Shown here in pieces: positions 33,455 through 42,466 of a stretch of 63,279 bases of DNA. A model generated the notes under the pieces. That model was given only the letters and a program-made list of their open reading frames with translations. It did not search any database and was not told the DNA's origin. This stretch comes from Acholeplasmatales bacterium (lineage in GTDB: Bacteria > Bacillota_I > Bacilli_A > Acholeplasmatales > Anaeroplasmataceae). The stretch spans positions 1 to 63,279 of the forward strand of contig JAFXXC010000053.1 in assembly GCA_017542485.1 (NCBI GenBank). Reading direction: 5' to 3'. The stretch's first letter is position 1. Each line of letters opens with the position of its first letter. The translations under genes and the position numbers were made by a program.

Positions 33455-34000
33455 TTAATTCAATACTCTCTTTATTTCATCCATCTTGATAGTTCCTTCT
33501 CTTAAAATGTTAACTTTACCATTAACAATCATAACTACAGTTGATGGTATTTCTAATATCTTACTATCATTATCATATATCTTATCAACTAACTTACAAT
33601 ATTTATTTACTATCTCGTCATAATGATTCATAGGAGTTTCTCCTGAATCATTAACTGAAGTAGTAAGCATAGGACCATTTTCTTCTAAGATTTTAAGTGC
33701 AATCTTAGAATTTGGTATTCTAACACCAATAGTTTTGTATCCAATTTTATCTTTAACCTCTTCTTTAGATTCTAAAATTAATGTCAATCCACCAGGTAAG
33801 AATTTGTTAATTAACTTTTTGGCATCTTCAGTAACATAACTAATAGATTCTATTTGTTCTAAATTAGCACATAAACAAGCCAAAGGCTTATCAAGTGGTC
33901 TATTCTTTATTTCATATATTCTTTTAATTCCCTCAATATCAAATATTTGAGTTCCTATACCATAAACTGTATCAGTAGGAAATATGATTACTCTTCCCAT
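33455..34000 (-). CDS. tsaC: L-threonylcarbamoyladenylate synthase (YrdC/TsaC)
   Basis: A 181-residue YrdC-domain enzyme making threonylcarbamoyl-AMP for the t6A37 modification of ANN-decoding tRNAs. Motifs: IIFPTDTVYGIG, YEIKNRPLDKPL (the K-x-R binding segment), FLPGGLTLIL, GVRIPNS and LTTSVNDSGE. It is the short TsaC form without the Sua5 C-terminal domain. It overlaps prmC by 13 bases and is the last gene of the tmk operon. Confidence 0.92.
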   Translation of the reverse strand: MGRVIIFPTDTVYGIGTQIFDIEGIKRIYEIKNRPLDKPLACLCANLEQIESISYVTEDAKKLINKFLPGGLTLILESKEEVKDKIGYKTIGVRIPNSKIALKILEENGPMLTTSVNDSGETPMNHYDEIVNKYCKLVDKIYDNDSKILEIPSTVVMIVNGKVNILREGTIKMDEIKRVLN

Positions 34001-34848
34001 TTAAAATCACCTACATATATGAAAGTCATTCTATCCTTTCCTTCTAAATCCTTAATAACCTCAACCTTACTAGTTGGAAAATACTCTTTAGCTAGCTTAA
34101 TCATTTCTTCTTTTTTATCATATCCATGTTCAAATGCAAGCATTGCTTTTTTATTTAAATAAGGTTTTACACCAGATAAAATAATTCTATAAAATTTCAT
34201 TCCATCATTACCACCAAATAAAGCTATATTTGGTTCATTATCCTTTACCAAACTCATCACTTCTTCATCTTCAGGTATATATGGTGGATTAGATACAAAT
34301 ATATCAAATTTTTTACCCTTTAATGGCTCTAACATATCACCAATCAAAAACTTAACATTAGCACCTAATTTTTCATTATTCTCTTTAGCAACCTTAATAG
34401 CCTCTTTTGATATATCTGTTGCTACTAAAGTCATATTTGGTTCTTCCTTAGCAAGTGAAATTGCAATACAGCCAGAACCTGTAGCCAAATCACACACATT
34501 TACCTTTTGCCCACTAAAATGTTCATCATAGCGATACAAAATATTCTCAACAAGTTCCTCAGTTTCATATCTTGGAATTAATACATTCTCATTAACAATA
34601 AAATCATATCCATAGAAATTACAATATCCTATCAAATACTGAATAGGTTTATTATCATATAAATATGCTTCAAATATCTTATTAAATTTTTCTACAATAT
34701 CCTCAGGAATTTCTTCATTCATTTGTAAATATAATTTATTTGTTTCAAAACCTGTAACATGCTCTAATAATAATACAACTGCTGATTCTTCCTTATCACA
34801 TTCAACTGCTTGTTTTTCTTTTTCTCTTATAAATTTTTGATATGTCAT
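33988..34848 (-). CDS. prmC: Release factor glutamine methyltransferase PrmC
   Basis: A 286-residue SAM-dependent methyltransferase that methylates the GGQ glutamine of release factors. SAM site VCDLATGSGCIAISLA, catalytic VSNPPYIPE and the N-terminal PIQYLIGYCNFYGYDF are all present. I chose ATG 34846-34848, since the start three codons upstream is a GTG inside the AAGGTGG SD. A strong terminator separates it from the upstream gene, so it is probably attenuated. Confidence 0.93.
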   Translation of the reverse strand: MTYQKFIREKEKQAVECDKEESAVVLLLEHVTGFETNKLYLQMNEEIPEDIVEKFNKIFEAYLYDNKPIQYLIGYCNFYGYDFIVNENVLIPRYETEELVENILYRYDEHFSGQKVNVCDLATGSGCIAISLAKEEPNMTLVATDISKEAIKVAKENNEKLGANVKFLIGDMLEPLKGKKFDIFVSNPPYIPEDEEVMSLVKDNEPNIALFGGNDGMKFYRIILSGVKPYLNKKAMLAFEHGYDKKEEMIKLAKEYFPTSKVEVIKDLEGKDRMTFIYVGDFKWEE

Positions 34849-34860
34849 AGTAACCACCTT

Positions 34861-34887
34861 ATAAAAAAGAGATTCTCTTGAATCTCT
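34861..34887 (-). terminator. Intra-operon terminator before prmC
   Basis: An 8-bp stem AGAGATTC / GAATCTCT with loop AAGA and TTTTTTAT on the minus strand, between the 176-residue gene and prmC. Confidence 0.85.
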
Positions 34888-35417
34888 TAATCAAATTTTC
34901 TTTTTTCTTTTAATTTTCTTATTAATGAAGTCAATCTTAAATCAAATTCTAATGTTCTATCTTCTAAATCATCACTTAATCTAAGATATGGATCCTTAAT
35001 ATATCTTGAAGTAAAATAATCAACACATGTACCATTTTTTATTGCAAAAAATGTAGGAACATTCATTTTAGCAATCAATGTATCTCTTACTAAAGAATCG
35101 CTCTTAAATCCAGTTTTTTCTACTATAGCATAATATTTTAATTTATTTTCCAAAGTAAGACAATCTCTTAAATCTTCTACTTCATTAAACACATTAATGA
35201 AACGTGGATTATAGACTAATACTTCAGATAATCCCTCTCTTTTAGCTATATCATTTAACTCTTTAATTATAGCCTGAGTTTTTTGACTGAAACTTCCACC
35301 AATCATAACAAGACCAGAACCAAAATTATTTAATATATTTTCTAATTCTTCATAAGAAATATCTTTCAAAATATGATTCTCATCATTCAAATATTTATAT
35401 TCTGAACAAAAGTCCAT
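34887..35417 (-). CDS. Thioredoxin-fold hypothetical protein without CxxC
   Basis: A 176-residue soluble protein. GSGLVMIGGSFSQKTQAIIKELNDIA aligns with the first strand and active-site helix of thioredoxin but has SFSQK in place of a CxxC. MNVPTFFAIKNGTCVDYF matches the cis-proline strand and following hairpin. So it has a thioredoxin-like fold without redox cysteines. It sits between rsmI and prmC; the function is unknown. Confidence 0.7.
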   Translation of the reverse strand: MDFCSEYKYLNDENHILKDISYEELENILNNFGSGLVMIGGSFSQKTQAIIKELNDIAKREGLSEVLVYNPRFINVFNEVEDLRDCLTLENKLKYYAIVEKTGFKSDSLVRDTLIAKMNVPTFFAIKNGTCVDYFTSRYIKDPYLRLSDDLEDRTLEFDLRLTSLIRKLKEKRKFD

Positions 35418-35424
35418 ATTATCC

Positions 35425-36267
35425 CTACCTTTGATTTTTATAATCTATATAACTTTTATATAGCTCCTTGCGGTCTATATTTTGCATATGGGCAACTTCC
35501 TTAATAGCATCATTAGGCTTATATCCTAAACTAATTAATTCATCAATCCTTACAAAAGGATTATAATTATCATTCTCGCTATCTTTATACCCTTCTACAA
35601 TTAAAACGATTTCTCCCTTGATTTGATCAAGCTTTAAAATCTCAGAAATATTACCTCTAATAAATTCTTCATATGTTTTAGTTAATTCTCTTGCAATACA
35701 AATATACCTATCACCTAAAACATCTAACATATCTTTTAATGTATCAAATATTCTATGTGGAGCCTCATAAAAAACCAAAGTATGCTTTACATACTTCAAA
35801 TCATTTAATTCCTCGCGTCTTTTAGATTCTTTACTATCTAAAAAACCATAAAATGTATATGGCATTGAAACCAAACCTGATGCAATTAACGCACTAATAC
35901 CAGCACTAGCTCCAGGTATAGTAGATACTGCAATATTATTTTCTACAGCATCCTTAACAAGCTTAAATCCAGGATCTGAAATAATAGGTAATCCTGCATC
36001 AGATATAATTGCAATCTTTTTGCCATTTTTTAATTCATCGATTATTTTAGATGTCTTTTCCTGAGAAAACTCATGATATGATTCATATATAGTTTTAATA
36101 TTATAATGATCTAATAGTACCTTAGAATTTCTAGTATCCTCGGCATATATCTTATCTACAGATTTAAGTATCTCTACAGCCCTAAAGGTAAAATCATCCA
36201 AATTACCTATTGGTGTAGCCACCAAATAAAGGATAGCCTTATCCTTATCAAAACTTCTAATTCTCAT
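35425..36267 (-). CDS. rsmI: 16S rRNA (cytidine1402-2'-O)-methyltransferase RsmI
   Basis: A 280-residue tetrapyrrole-methylase-fold enzyme: LYLVATPIGNLDDFTFRAVE, YAEDTRNSKVLLDHY, IAIISDAGLPIISDPGF, STIPGASAGISALIASG and LVFYEAPHRIFDTL. It methylates C1402 of 16S rRNA. Its ATG overlaps the TerB-like gene's stop. Position in the operon (holB, ricT, trmN6, rsmI) matches Bacillus. Confidence 0.95.
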   Translation of the reverse strand: MRIRSFDKDKAILYLVATPIGNLDDFTFRAVEILKSVDKIYAEDTRNSKVLLDHYNIKTIYESYHEFSQEKTSKIIDELKNGKKIAIISDAGLPIISDPGFKLVKDAVENNIAVSTIPGASAGISALIASGLVSMPYTFYGFLDSKESKRREELNDLKYVKHTLVFYEAPHRIFDTLKDMLDVLGDRYICIARELTKTYEEFIRGNISEILKLDQIKGEIVLIVEGYKDSENDNYNPFVRIDELISLGYKPNDAIKEVAHMQNIDRKELYKSYIDYKNQR

Positions 36268-36674
36268 TAGTTTTTGATAATTCTCATTGATTTTTCTCTT
36301 AAATCACGATAAGCATAAACGATAGAGATTAATTCTCTACGCTTTTCATTACTAATTTCAAACTTCTTTTGAATCTTTTCAAGGAATAATAATTCACTAG
36401 TATTATATAAATCATCTTCCATAGAAATAGTAACTAAATTTAAATATACTACATTTCTAACAACAGAATTTGAACCTGTAAAGAATTCAATAGTATTCTC
36501 AACAGTATCAGTAAGTCTAAAAGAATACTCATCCTTTACTTGATCAAGTTCAGCTATCATCTTTGTAATAACTCTCTTTTCTACCTCAGTAGGTTCACCA
36601 TCAATATCAACCATATAGATGGCTAAATCCAAAAACTTTAGCATTTCCTTTTTGTTTAGTAAACTTAAAAACAT
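36267..36674 (-). CDS. TerB-like helical protein
   Basis: A 135-residue all-helical protein resembling TerB/TerB-like domains: FLDLAIYMVDIDGEPTEVEKRVITKM carries the acidic loop typical of the fold. I chose ATG 36672-36674, nine bases after GAAGGGG. It lies between trmN6 and rsmI. TerB domains often bind metal and sit in membrane or stress systems; here the role is unknown. Confidence 0.65.
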   Translation of the reverse strand: MFLSLLNKKEMLKFLDLAIYMVDIDGEPTEVEKRVITKMIAELDQVKDEYSFRLTDTVENTIEFFTGSNSVVRNVVYLNLVTISMEDDLYNTSELLFLEKIQKKFEISNEKRRELISIVYAYRDLREKSMRIIKN

Positions 36675-36675
36675 T

Positions 36676-37416
36676 TTAGTCAACCCCTTCATAATTATAT
36701 ATTTTTAGGACATCATCAGTCCAATTATTATCATCTTTATATACGTAAAGTGGTGGTAATATTCTTAATCCAGAATTACCATCCTTAACACCATCAATTA
36801 AAATATGATTACACTCAGAACCAATCCTTGGATATATAAACTGTAACCTCTTTGGCTCAATTTTATATTTTCTAAATGTATCTAATATTTCAATTAACCT
36901 ATCTGGTCTATGCACCATCACGAAATGCCCACAATTATTTAATAAAAGACTTGCTTCTTTGACAATATCATCCAAGCTTGCCATTATTTCATGACGTGCG
37001 ATTGCTTTCGAATCAAGTGGATTAACATTATTACTTCCAACCTTGAAAAAAGGTGGATTACATGTTACCAAATCAAAAGAATGAACACCTAATTCTTCAC
37101 TTACTCCAATCAAATTACGATTCAACATTTTAATTCTATCACCAAGATTATTCTCACTAATAGACATATTAGCCAAATCAAACGAATGTGATTGAATTTC
37201 AACACCATAAATCATACCATCAAATCTTAACGATAAATATAAAGGAATAGGTGCGTTACCGCTACACAAATCGCATACTTTCTTTATTCTTTTTGTCATT
37301 TTAGGAAATGATGCAAGTAAAACAGAATCAATTGAAAAATTAAAATAATCAGTATCTTGATATATTTTTAACAATTCTCTTCCTAATAATTCATTACAAA
37401 CTATCGGCATCGTCAT
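36676..37416 (-). CDS. trmN6: tRNA1(Val) (adenine37-N6)-methyltransferase-like (TrmN6/YabB)
   Basis: A 246-residue N6-adenine methyltransferase. Family N-terminus LLKIYQDTDYFNFSIDSVLLASF, SAM motif VCDLCSGNAPIPLYLS, and catalytic LVTCNPPFF. Equivalent to Bacillus YabB by position after ricT. The start is uncertain: ATG 37414-37416 or 37408-37410, both inside the end of ricT; only a weak AGAAG SD is present. Confidence 0.85.
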   Translation of the reverse strand: MTMPIVCNELLGRELLKIYQDTDYFNFSIDSVLLASFPKMTKRIKKVCDLCSGNAPIPLYLSLRFDGMIYGVEIQSHSFDLANMSISENNLGDRIKMLNRNLIGVSEELGVHSFDLVTCNPPFFKVGSNNVNPLDSKAIARHEIMASLDDIVKEASLLLNNCGHFVMVHRPDRLIEILDTFRKYKIEPKRLQFIYPRIGSECNHILIDGVKDGNSGLRILPPLYVYKDDNNWTDDVLKIYNYEGVD

Positions 37417-38248
37417 CAACTTCTTCTCTAGATACCTTATCCTTTGATGGCGTAAATGTAACATCATCAAGCTTTAAATATCCAAATTTATTATCCTCAC
37501 CAACATATTTAACCTTCAAATTACGGTTAATTACATCGCATGATAGTACTTTTGCAGGGCCATCCTTTGTATCAACAATATCTCCAACATCAGGAGCATG
37601 GCGTCTTAATTCTTTGTATAAATCATCTTCATAATTAATACAACATAATAATTTACCACAATTACCACTGATTTTTACCGGATTAAGAGACAATGACTGA
37701 TTTTTACACATTTTTACACTTACATTAGCAAATTCAGTAATAAATGTTTTACAACATACTATTAATCCACATGGACCTATACCACCAAACACCTTCGCAC
37801 CATCACGGCTACCAACTTGTCTTAATTCAATTCTAGTATGATATATTTCAGCTAAAGCCTTAACCAAATCTCTAAAATCTACTCTTCCTTCACTCTCGAA
37901 ATAGATAATAAGTTTACTTCTATCTAAGGTATATTCACACTCTAATACCTTCATATCTAATTCATAAGTCTTACTTAAGCTTTTTGTTTTTAATACTATA
38001 TCTGCTTCAAGTGTTTTGTTATATTCATAAGATTCGATATCATTTTGTGTAGCAATCCTCACAACATCTTTTAATTCAGATGTTAATTGCATCTCATCTA
38101 AATCAAATATTTCACCAACACAATACCCAAGTTCAATACCTCTAACAGTATTAACAATAACCTTAGTACCATCAGTTAATTTTAAATTTCCAACCCCAAA
38201 GAAATATCTTTTTCCTAAAGGTTTAAATTGTACTCTTATCGCATCCAT
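37394..38248 (-). CDS. ricT: RicT (YaaT), PSP1-domain regulatory protein
   Basis: A 284-residue PSP1 protein. Signature IGPCGLIVCCKTFITEF and ISGNCGKLLCCINYEDDLY, whose cysteines carry Fe-S clusters in the Bacillus RicAFT complex. That complex modulates RNase Y and phosphorelay activity. Partners RicA and RicF are not in the window. It starts nine bases after holB, the Bacillus order without yaaQ/yaaR. Confidence 0.93.
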   Translation of the reverse strand: MDAIRVQFKPLGKRYFFGVGNLKLTDGTKVIVNTVRGIELGYCVGEIFDLDEMQLTSELKDVVRIATQNDIESYEYNKTLEADIVLKTKSLSKTYELDMKVLECEYTLDRSKLIIYFESEGRVDFRDLVKALAEIYHTRIELRQVGSRDGAKVFGGIGPCGLIVCCKTFITEFANVSVKMCKNQSLSLNPVKISGNCGKLLCCINYEDDLYKELRRHAPDVGDIVDTKDGPAKVLSCDVINRNLKVKYVGEDNKFGYLKLDDVTFTPSKDKVSREEVDDDADSL

Positions 38249-38257
38249 AATTCACCA

Positions 38258-39223
38258 CTATATAAATCTAAAGGTTAGTTCAAAAAATACATTTTTAGGA
38301 GTAACATTACTTTTTAATTTATCAGACAATAAAATAATGCTCTCTAATCTACCTTTAACATCATTTTTTACCAATTTATTATACTCTTCGATTTTATCAC
38401 ATAGTGGGGATAAAATCAAATTATCGTTATTACTTTTATATAAATTAGCCTCAAGTAAAAACTCTGTAATCCAAGCCAATAACATAGCTATATTTTTATT
38501 TATAGAAAAAACATCGACATGTCCTACATAGTACTTAACCATTTCTGTCTTTGTTTTAACATTTAGAAATTCCAAAAACAAATCCCTCACGTTAACAAAA
38601 TCAGCATCATTTGCTATTTGAATTGCCTCATCATAATCATTTGTCAAAAGCGATAATAATCTAGAATCCAATTCACTTACACCAGTCTCTTTAATCATTT
38701 CAGATAATTCATGCTTAGGTATTGCATTAAAATGACATAAATTACAACGAGATTGAATTGTACTTACTACATTTGATAACTCATTTGCTATAAATATTCC
38801 AATTGTTTCAGTTTTATTCTCAGGATCTTCTATAAACTTTAACAAACTATTTTGAGCACTATTTGTGGCAGTATCTATTCCATCAACAATATATATTCTT
38901 GTGCCCTCAACAAGGCTTGTCTTTGAATACTCTTCTTGTAATTCCATTATTTGTTCTTTAGAAATAGCTGTCTTGTTTTCTTCAACAGCTATGTAATTAA
39001 CATTCATATGGTTGCCTGAAAGAATTGTCTTGCATGTATCACATTCAAAACAACCACCATTTTCACAATAAAGCATACAAGCAAGCATATATGCCATTTC
39101 TTTTTTGCCTGTACCTTTATCACCGTAAAACAAATAAGCATGTGAAAGTCTATTATTCAATTTTTCAGATTGTAAAATCTTATATACCTTATTTTGACTT
39201 TTAATCACATTCTTATAATTCAT
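38258..39223 (-). CDS. holB: DNA polymerase III delta prime subunit
   Basis: A 321-residue clamp-loader subunit. Walker A-like GDKGTGKKEMAY, a four-cysteine zinc module CENGGCFECDTC, sensor region RIYIVDGIDTATNSAQNSLLKFIEDP. It begins four bases after tmk. It loads the sliding clamp together with tau/gamma and delta. Confidence 0.93.
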   Translation of the reverse strand: MNYKNVIKSQNKVYKILQSEKLNNRLSHAYLFYGDKGTGKKEMAYMLACMLYCENGGCFECDTCKTILSGNHMNVNYIAVEENKTAISKEQIMELQEEYSKTSLVEGTRIYIVDGIDTATNSAQNSLLKFIEDPENKTETIGIFIANELSNVVSTIQSRCNLCHFNAIPKHELSEMIKETGVSELDSRLLSLLTNDYDEAIQIANDADFVNVRDLFLEFLNVKTKTEMVKYYVGHVDVFSINKNIAMLLAWITEFLLEANLYKSNNDNLILSPLCDKIEEYNKLVKNDVKGRLESIILLSDKLKSNVTPKNVFFELTFRFI

Positions 39224-39227
39224 TCTA

Positions 39228-39842
39228 TTACCTCAAATAATCTAATATTATTTTCTTACAATCGCTAATAACATTTTCTAATGATTGATTACCGTTAACA
39301 ACTTTTATTCTATTAGGATATAGCTTAACAGCTTCTTTATAACCTTGATATACCTTTTTATGGAAATCAATAGTTTCCAAATCCAATCTATCAGTTTTAT
39401 CTCTTAATGTTAATCTTTTTAAGGCTATCTCTGGCTTAACATCAATAAATATTGTTAGATCGGGTAAATATTCTAAAGCAAATGAATTAATATTCAATAC
39501 TTTATCTACTCCTAATCCTCTAGCAAATCCTTGATATGCAATAGATGAATCCAAAAATCTATCACACAAAACAACATAACCTTGATTACACATAGGAATT
39601 ACCTTTTCTGATAAATGTTGCATACGTGCTGCAGCATATAATAATGCTTCTGTCTCAGAAGTCATTTCTTTATTATCTACATCTAAAATAATGCTTCTAA
39701 TCTTTTCCGCAATCTTAATACCACCAGGTTCTCTAGTAGTAATATATTTTATTTTCATCTCATCAAATAATTTTGATATTTCACCAATTATTGTAGTTTT
39801 TCCACTACATTCTCCACCTTCAAAGGTTATAAAATTCTTCAA
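39228..39842 (-). CDS. tmk: Thymidylate kinase
   Basis: A 204-residue dTMP kinase. P-loop FEGGECSGKTTI, DR(X) motif CDRFLDSSIAYQG, LID region LTLRDKTDRLD. I chose a TTG start at 39840-39842, eight bases after AGGATG, because the GTG three codons upstream overlaps the SD. First gene of a nine-gene operon running to tsaC. Confidence 0.93.
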   Translation of the reverse strand: MKNFITFEGGECSGKTTIIGEISKLFDEMKIKYITTREPGGIKIAEKIRSIILDVDNKEMTSETEALLYAAARMQHLSEKVIPMCNQGYVVLCDRFLDSSIAYQGFARGLGVDKVLNINSFALEYLPDLTIFIDVKPEIALKRLTLRDKTDRLDLETIDFHKKVYQGYKEAVKLYPNRIKVVNGNQSLENVISDCKKIILDYLR

Positions 39843-39913
39843 AATAATCACATCCTGTATAAATTATATAACAAATATATTATTTTATAAATAATATTTA
39901 CATTTAATAAAAC

Positions 39914-39937
39914 AAAAAAAGCCGATTACTCAGCTTT
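39914..39937 (-). terminator. Terminator after tRNA-Gly
   Basis: An 8-bp stem AAAGCTGA / TCGGCTTT (one G-U) with loop GTAA and seven T on the minus strand. Confidence 0.88.
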
Positions 39938-39946
39938 AATTTCTAT

Positions 39947-40021
39947 TGGAGCCACAGAACGGAATCGAACCGTCATCATATGCATGGCAAGCATAGGTAC
40001 TAACCGTTGTACTACTGCGGC
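39947..40021 (-). tRNA. tRNA-Gly (GCC)
   Basis: Acceptor stem GCCGCAG / CTGTGGC (one G-U), anticodon loop TTGCCAT with anticodon GCC, T-loop GTTCGATTC, discriminator U (usual for Gly) and encoded CCA. Confidence 0.95.
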
Positions 40022-40040
40022 ACTTTTAACGTGCATATTT

Positions 40041-40068
40041 ATTATATCAAACTTTATTTATATTGCAA
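40041..40068 (-). promoter_or_regulatory. Promoter of tRNA-Gly
   Basis: TTGCAA (40063-40068), 16 bp, TATAAT (40041-40046) on the minus strand. Confidence 0.8.
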
Positions 40069-40107
40069 GAACTTTTTTTAAAATTATATTTTAGTGCGTT
40101 TTGGTTA

Positions 40108-40148
40108 ATTAAAAATGGTGTAAAATATGATTCTACTTTACACCATTT
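40108..40148 (-). terminator. Terminator after the flavodiiron gene
   Basis: A 12-bp perfect stem AAATGGTGTAAA / TTTACACCATTT (40137-40148 with 40113-40124), 12-nt loop, then TTTTAATT on the minus strand. Confidence 0.85.
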
Positions 40149-40154
40149 CTATGA

Positions 40155-41297
40155 CTATACTAACTTATCTGCCAATTCTTCTATTTGTTTTAATGAGCTT
40201 TCATCTAACTTAGATACCAATTTTACAACTGGTTCTAATAACTCAAGATTCTTACATTTTGTAAGTTTCTCTTGCATTACTTTGCCAGCCATAGCTGCCC
40301 ATGTTCCATTTTCTATAAATGCAACTTTCTTATTTTGATATCCTCTTTCAACTAATCCATCAATAAAATAATTCATTGATGGGAATATTGTACCATTATA
40401 GGTAACTGATGCGAATACAATTCTATCATATCTAAATGCATCTTCAAATGCCTCAGTCATAGAATCAGTATTTAAATCACATACAACTGCCTTAACACCT
40501 TTAGATGTTAATTTTTCTGCTAATACTTGAGCCGCCTCCATAGTATTACCATAAACACTCGCAACAGGAATAAATACGCCCTTACTTTCTGATTCATATT
40601 TACTCCATGTATCATATGTACTTAAATAGTAATCTAAATTATCATCTAATATAGGACCATGAAGTGGGCAAATAGCAGTTAGCTTTACACCCTGAAGTTT
40701 CTTTAATACAGTTTGAACCTGATTTCCATATTTACCAACTATACCAAAATAATAACGTCTAGCTTCACATGCCCAGCCTTCAGGATCATCATAATCTAAA
40801 GCACCAAATTTACCAAACGCATCTGCAGAGAATAATACATTTTCATATTCATCATAAGTAAACATTACTTCTGGCCAATGTACCATTGGAGCAGTAATAA
40901 ACTTTAAAGTATGTTTACCCAAAGATAATGTATCACCTTCTTTTACAACTATCTTTTCATTTTTAACATCACCATAAAATTGTATTAAGAATTTGAATGC
41001 TTTATCAGTGGCTACTAATATAGCATTTGGATATTTTTTAGTAAATTCAATTAAACTACCAGAGTGATCAGGTTCCATATGTGAAACAATTAAATAATCT
41101 GGTAATTTACCTTCTAATACTTTATCAACATTAGATAACCACTCTTGACTAAAATTCTTATCAACAGAATCCATAACTGCTATTTTTTCGTCCTTAATCA
41201 AGTATGAATTATAGCTCATACCATTTTCAACTGGGTATTGACCTTCAAATAATTCTATTTCATGGTCATCTACACCAACATAAAAAATATCTTTCAT
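40155..41297 (-). CDS. Flavodiiron protein (FprA family A-type flavoprotein)
   Basis: A 380-residue protein with a metallo-beta-lactamase-like di-iron domain (VSHMEPDHSGSLIEF with the H-x-E-x-D-H ligands, MVHWPEVMFTYD, LFSADAFGKFG, CPLHGPIL) and a C-terminal flavodoxin domain (VASVYGNTMEAAQ, SVTYNGTIFPSM). These enzymes reduce O2 to water or NO to N2O in anaerobes. It ends an operon begun by a lone CBM20-type domain protein 12 bases upstream. Confidence 0.95.
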   Translation of the reverse strand: MKDIFYVGVDDHEIELFEGQYPVENGMSYNSYLIKDEKIAVMDSVDKNFSQEWLSNVDKVLEGKLPDYLIVSHMEPDHSGSLIEFTKKYPNAILVATDKAFKFLIQFYGDVKNEKIVVKEGDTLSLGKHTLKFITAPMVHWPEVMFTYDEYENVLFSADAFGKFGALDYDDPEGWACEARRYYFGIVGKYGNQVQTVLKKLQGVKLTAICPLHGPILDDNLDYYLSTYDTWSKYESESKGVFIPVASVYGNTMEAAQVLAEKLTSKGVKAVVCDLNTDSMTEAFEDAFRYDRIVFASVTYNGTIFPSMNYFIDGLVERGYQNKKVAFIENGTWAAMAGKVMQEKLTKCKNLELLEPVVKLVSKLDESSLKQIEELADKLV

Positions 41298-41309
41298 TTT
41301 AACTCCCCT

Positions 41310-41618
41310 TTACTTATTAAATCTTGCCACATCAAGTTCTACTATTAATCCTTTTTCTGGAGCAATTATATGATTTTGAATTTCTTCATTGTATACTCCC
41401 TTTTCTACTCTAGCCCAATCTTTATCAGCTAATACCTTAAATTCTACTAGTTGACCTGTTGCTAAAAGTTTTGACACAGTGAATATACCTGCATCATTCT
41501 TTTCTAGTTTTATTGCTTTTTTAACATCCCAACTACCAAGTTGAGGAACACTTCCTACAATATAAACCTCATTTGTTGACTTAGTATTAATTCTAAATTC
41601 TACTTTTACACTACTCAT
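41310..41618 (-). CDS. Stand-alone CBM20-like starch-binding domain
   Basis: A 102-residue protein consisting of a single CBM20-type beta-sandwich: VKVEFRINTKSTNEVYIVGSVPQLGSWD is the N-terminal signature, followed by VEFKVLADKDWARVEKG. There is no signal peptide and no catalytic domain. In the family this module binds starch or glycogen granules. It is encoded with a flavodiiron protein, an unusual partner. It may be a cytoplasmic glycogen-binding protein; the role is unknown. Confidence 0.8.
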   Translation of the reverse strand: MSSVKVEFRINTKSTNEVYIVGSVPQLGSWDVKKAIKLEKNDAGIFTVSKLLATGQLVEFKVLADKDWARVEKGVYNEEIQNHIIAPEKGLIVELDVARFNK

Positions 41619-41652
41619 ATTCCAACCTCTTTCATCGTATAATACTATGTTA

Positions 41653-41681
41653 ATTATATATTATTCACATTGATTAAACAA
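41653..41681 (-). promoter_or_regulatory. Promoter of the CBM20/flavodiiron operon
   Basis: TTGTTT (41676-41681), 17 bp, TATAAT (41653-41658) on the minus strand; it overlaps the exoA promoter. Confidence 0.65.
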
Positions 41682-41699
41682 TAAAGATTGTGATAAAAT
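41670..41699 (+). promoter_or_regulatory. Promoter of exoA
   Basis: TTGATT (41670-41675), 18 bp, TAAAAT (41694-41699), divergent from the flavodiiron promoter. Confidence 0.6.
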
Positions 41700-41716
41700 T
41701 GCAATAGGTGATTTTA

Positions 41717-42466
41717 ATGAAATTTGTAAGTTGGAACGTAAACGGGATTAGAGCCTGCATAACAAAAGGATTTGATGATTTTTTCAAAGCATCAAATGCT
41801 GATTTTTTTTCTATTCAAGAGACTAAATGTCAAGAAGGACAAATAGATTTAACTAAAGATGGCTATTATTCATACATGAATAGTGCAATCAAAAAAGGGT
41901 ATAGTGGAACACTAGTTTATACAAAGCATAAGCCAATAAATGTATATTATGGAATCCATGATACTTATAATGATGAAGGAAGGATTATAACATTAGAATA
42001 TGATAATTTTTACCTTGTAAATGTATATGTCCCTAATTCTCAGGAAGAATTAAAGAGGTTAGATTATCGTATGCAATTTGAAGATGATTTTAGATTGTAC
42101 CTTAATGAATTAAAATCTAAAAAATCAGTTATATTGTGTGGTGACTTAAATGTAGCACATGAACGTATTGATATAAAAAATCCAGATGCAAATGTTAGAA
42201 ATGCTGGATTCTCAATTGAAGAAAGAAATAAATTCACTGATTTATTAAATACTGGCTTTATTGATACATATAGATATATGAATCCTACTACTGTTAAATA
42301 TTCATGGTGGAGCTATCGTTTTAATGCTCGTGCTAATAATGCTGGATGGAGAATTGATTATTTCGTAGTATCAAATGATATGAAAGATAAAATTAAAAAT
42401 ACTGAGATTTTAAATGAAATATATGGTAGTGATCACTGCCCTATCACACTAGAAATTGACCTATAA
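41717..42466 (+). CDS. exoA: Exodeoxyribonuclease III
   Basis: A 249-residue AP endonuclease/3'-5' exonuclease of the ExoIII family for base-excision repair. Motifs: FVSWNVNGIRACI, FFSIQETKCQEGQ (metal Glu), LCGDLNVAHERID, TFVDTYRY-like FIDTYRYMNP, WWSYRFNARANNAGWRIDYF and the C-terminal SDHCPITLEI catalytic His. I chose ATG 41717 after AGGTGA; an in-frame GTG nine bases upstream is part of the SD. Confidence 0.95.
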   Translation: MKFVSWNVNGIRACITKGFDDFFKASNADFFSIQETKCQEGQIDLTKDGYYSYMNSAIKKGYSGTLVYTKHKPINVYYGIHDTYNDEGRIITLEYDNFYLVNVYVPNSQEELKRLDYRMQFEDDFRLYLNELKSKKSVILCGDLNVAHERIDIKNPDANVRNAGFSIEERNKFTDLLNTGFIDTYRYMNPTTVKYSWWSYRFNARANNAGWRIDYFVVSNDMKDKIKNTEILNEIYGSDHCPITLEIDL

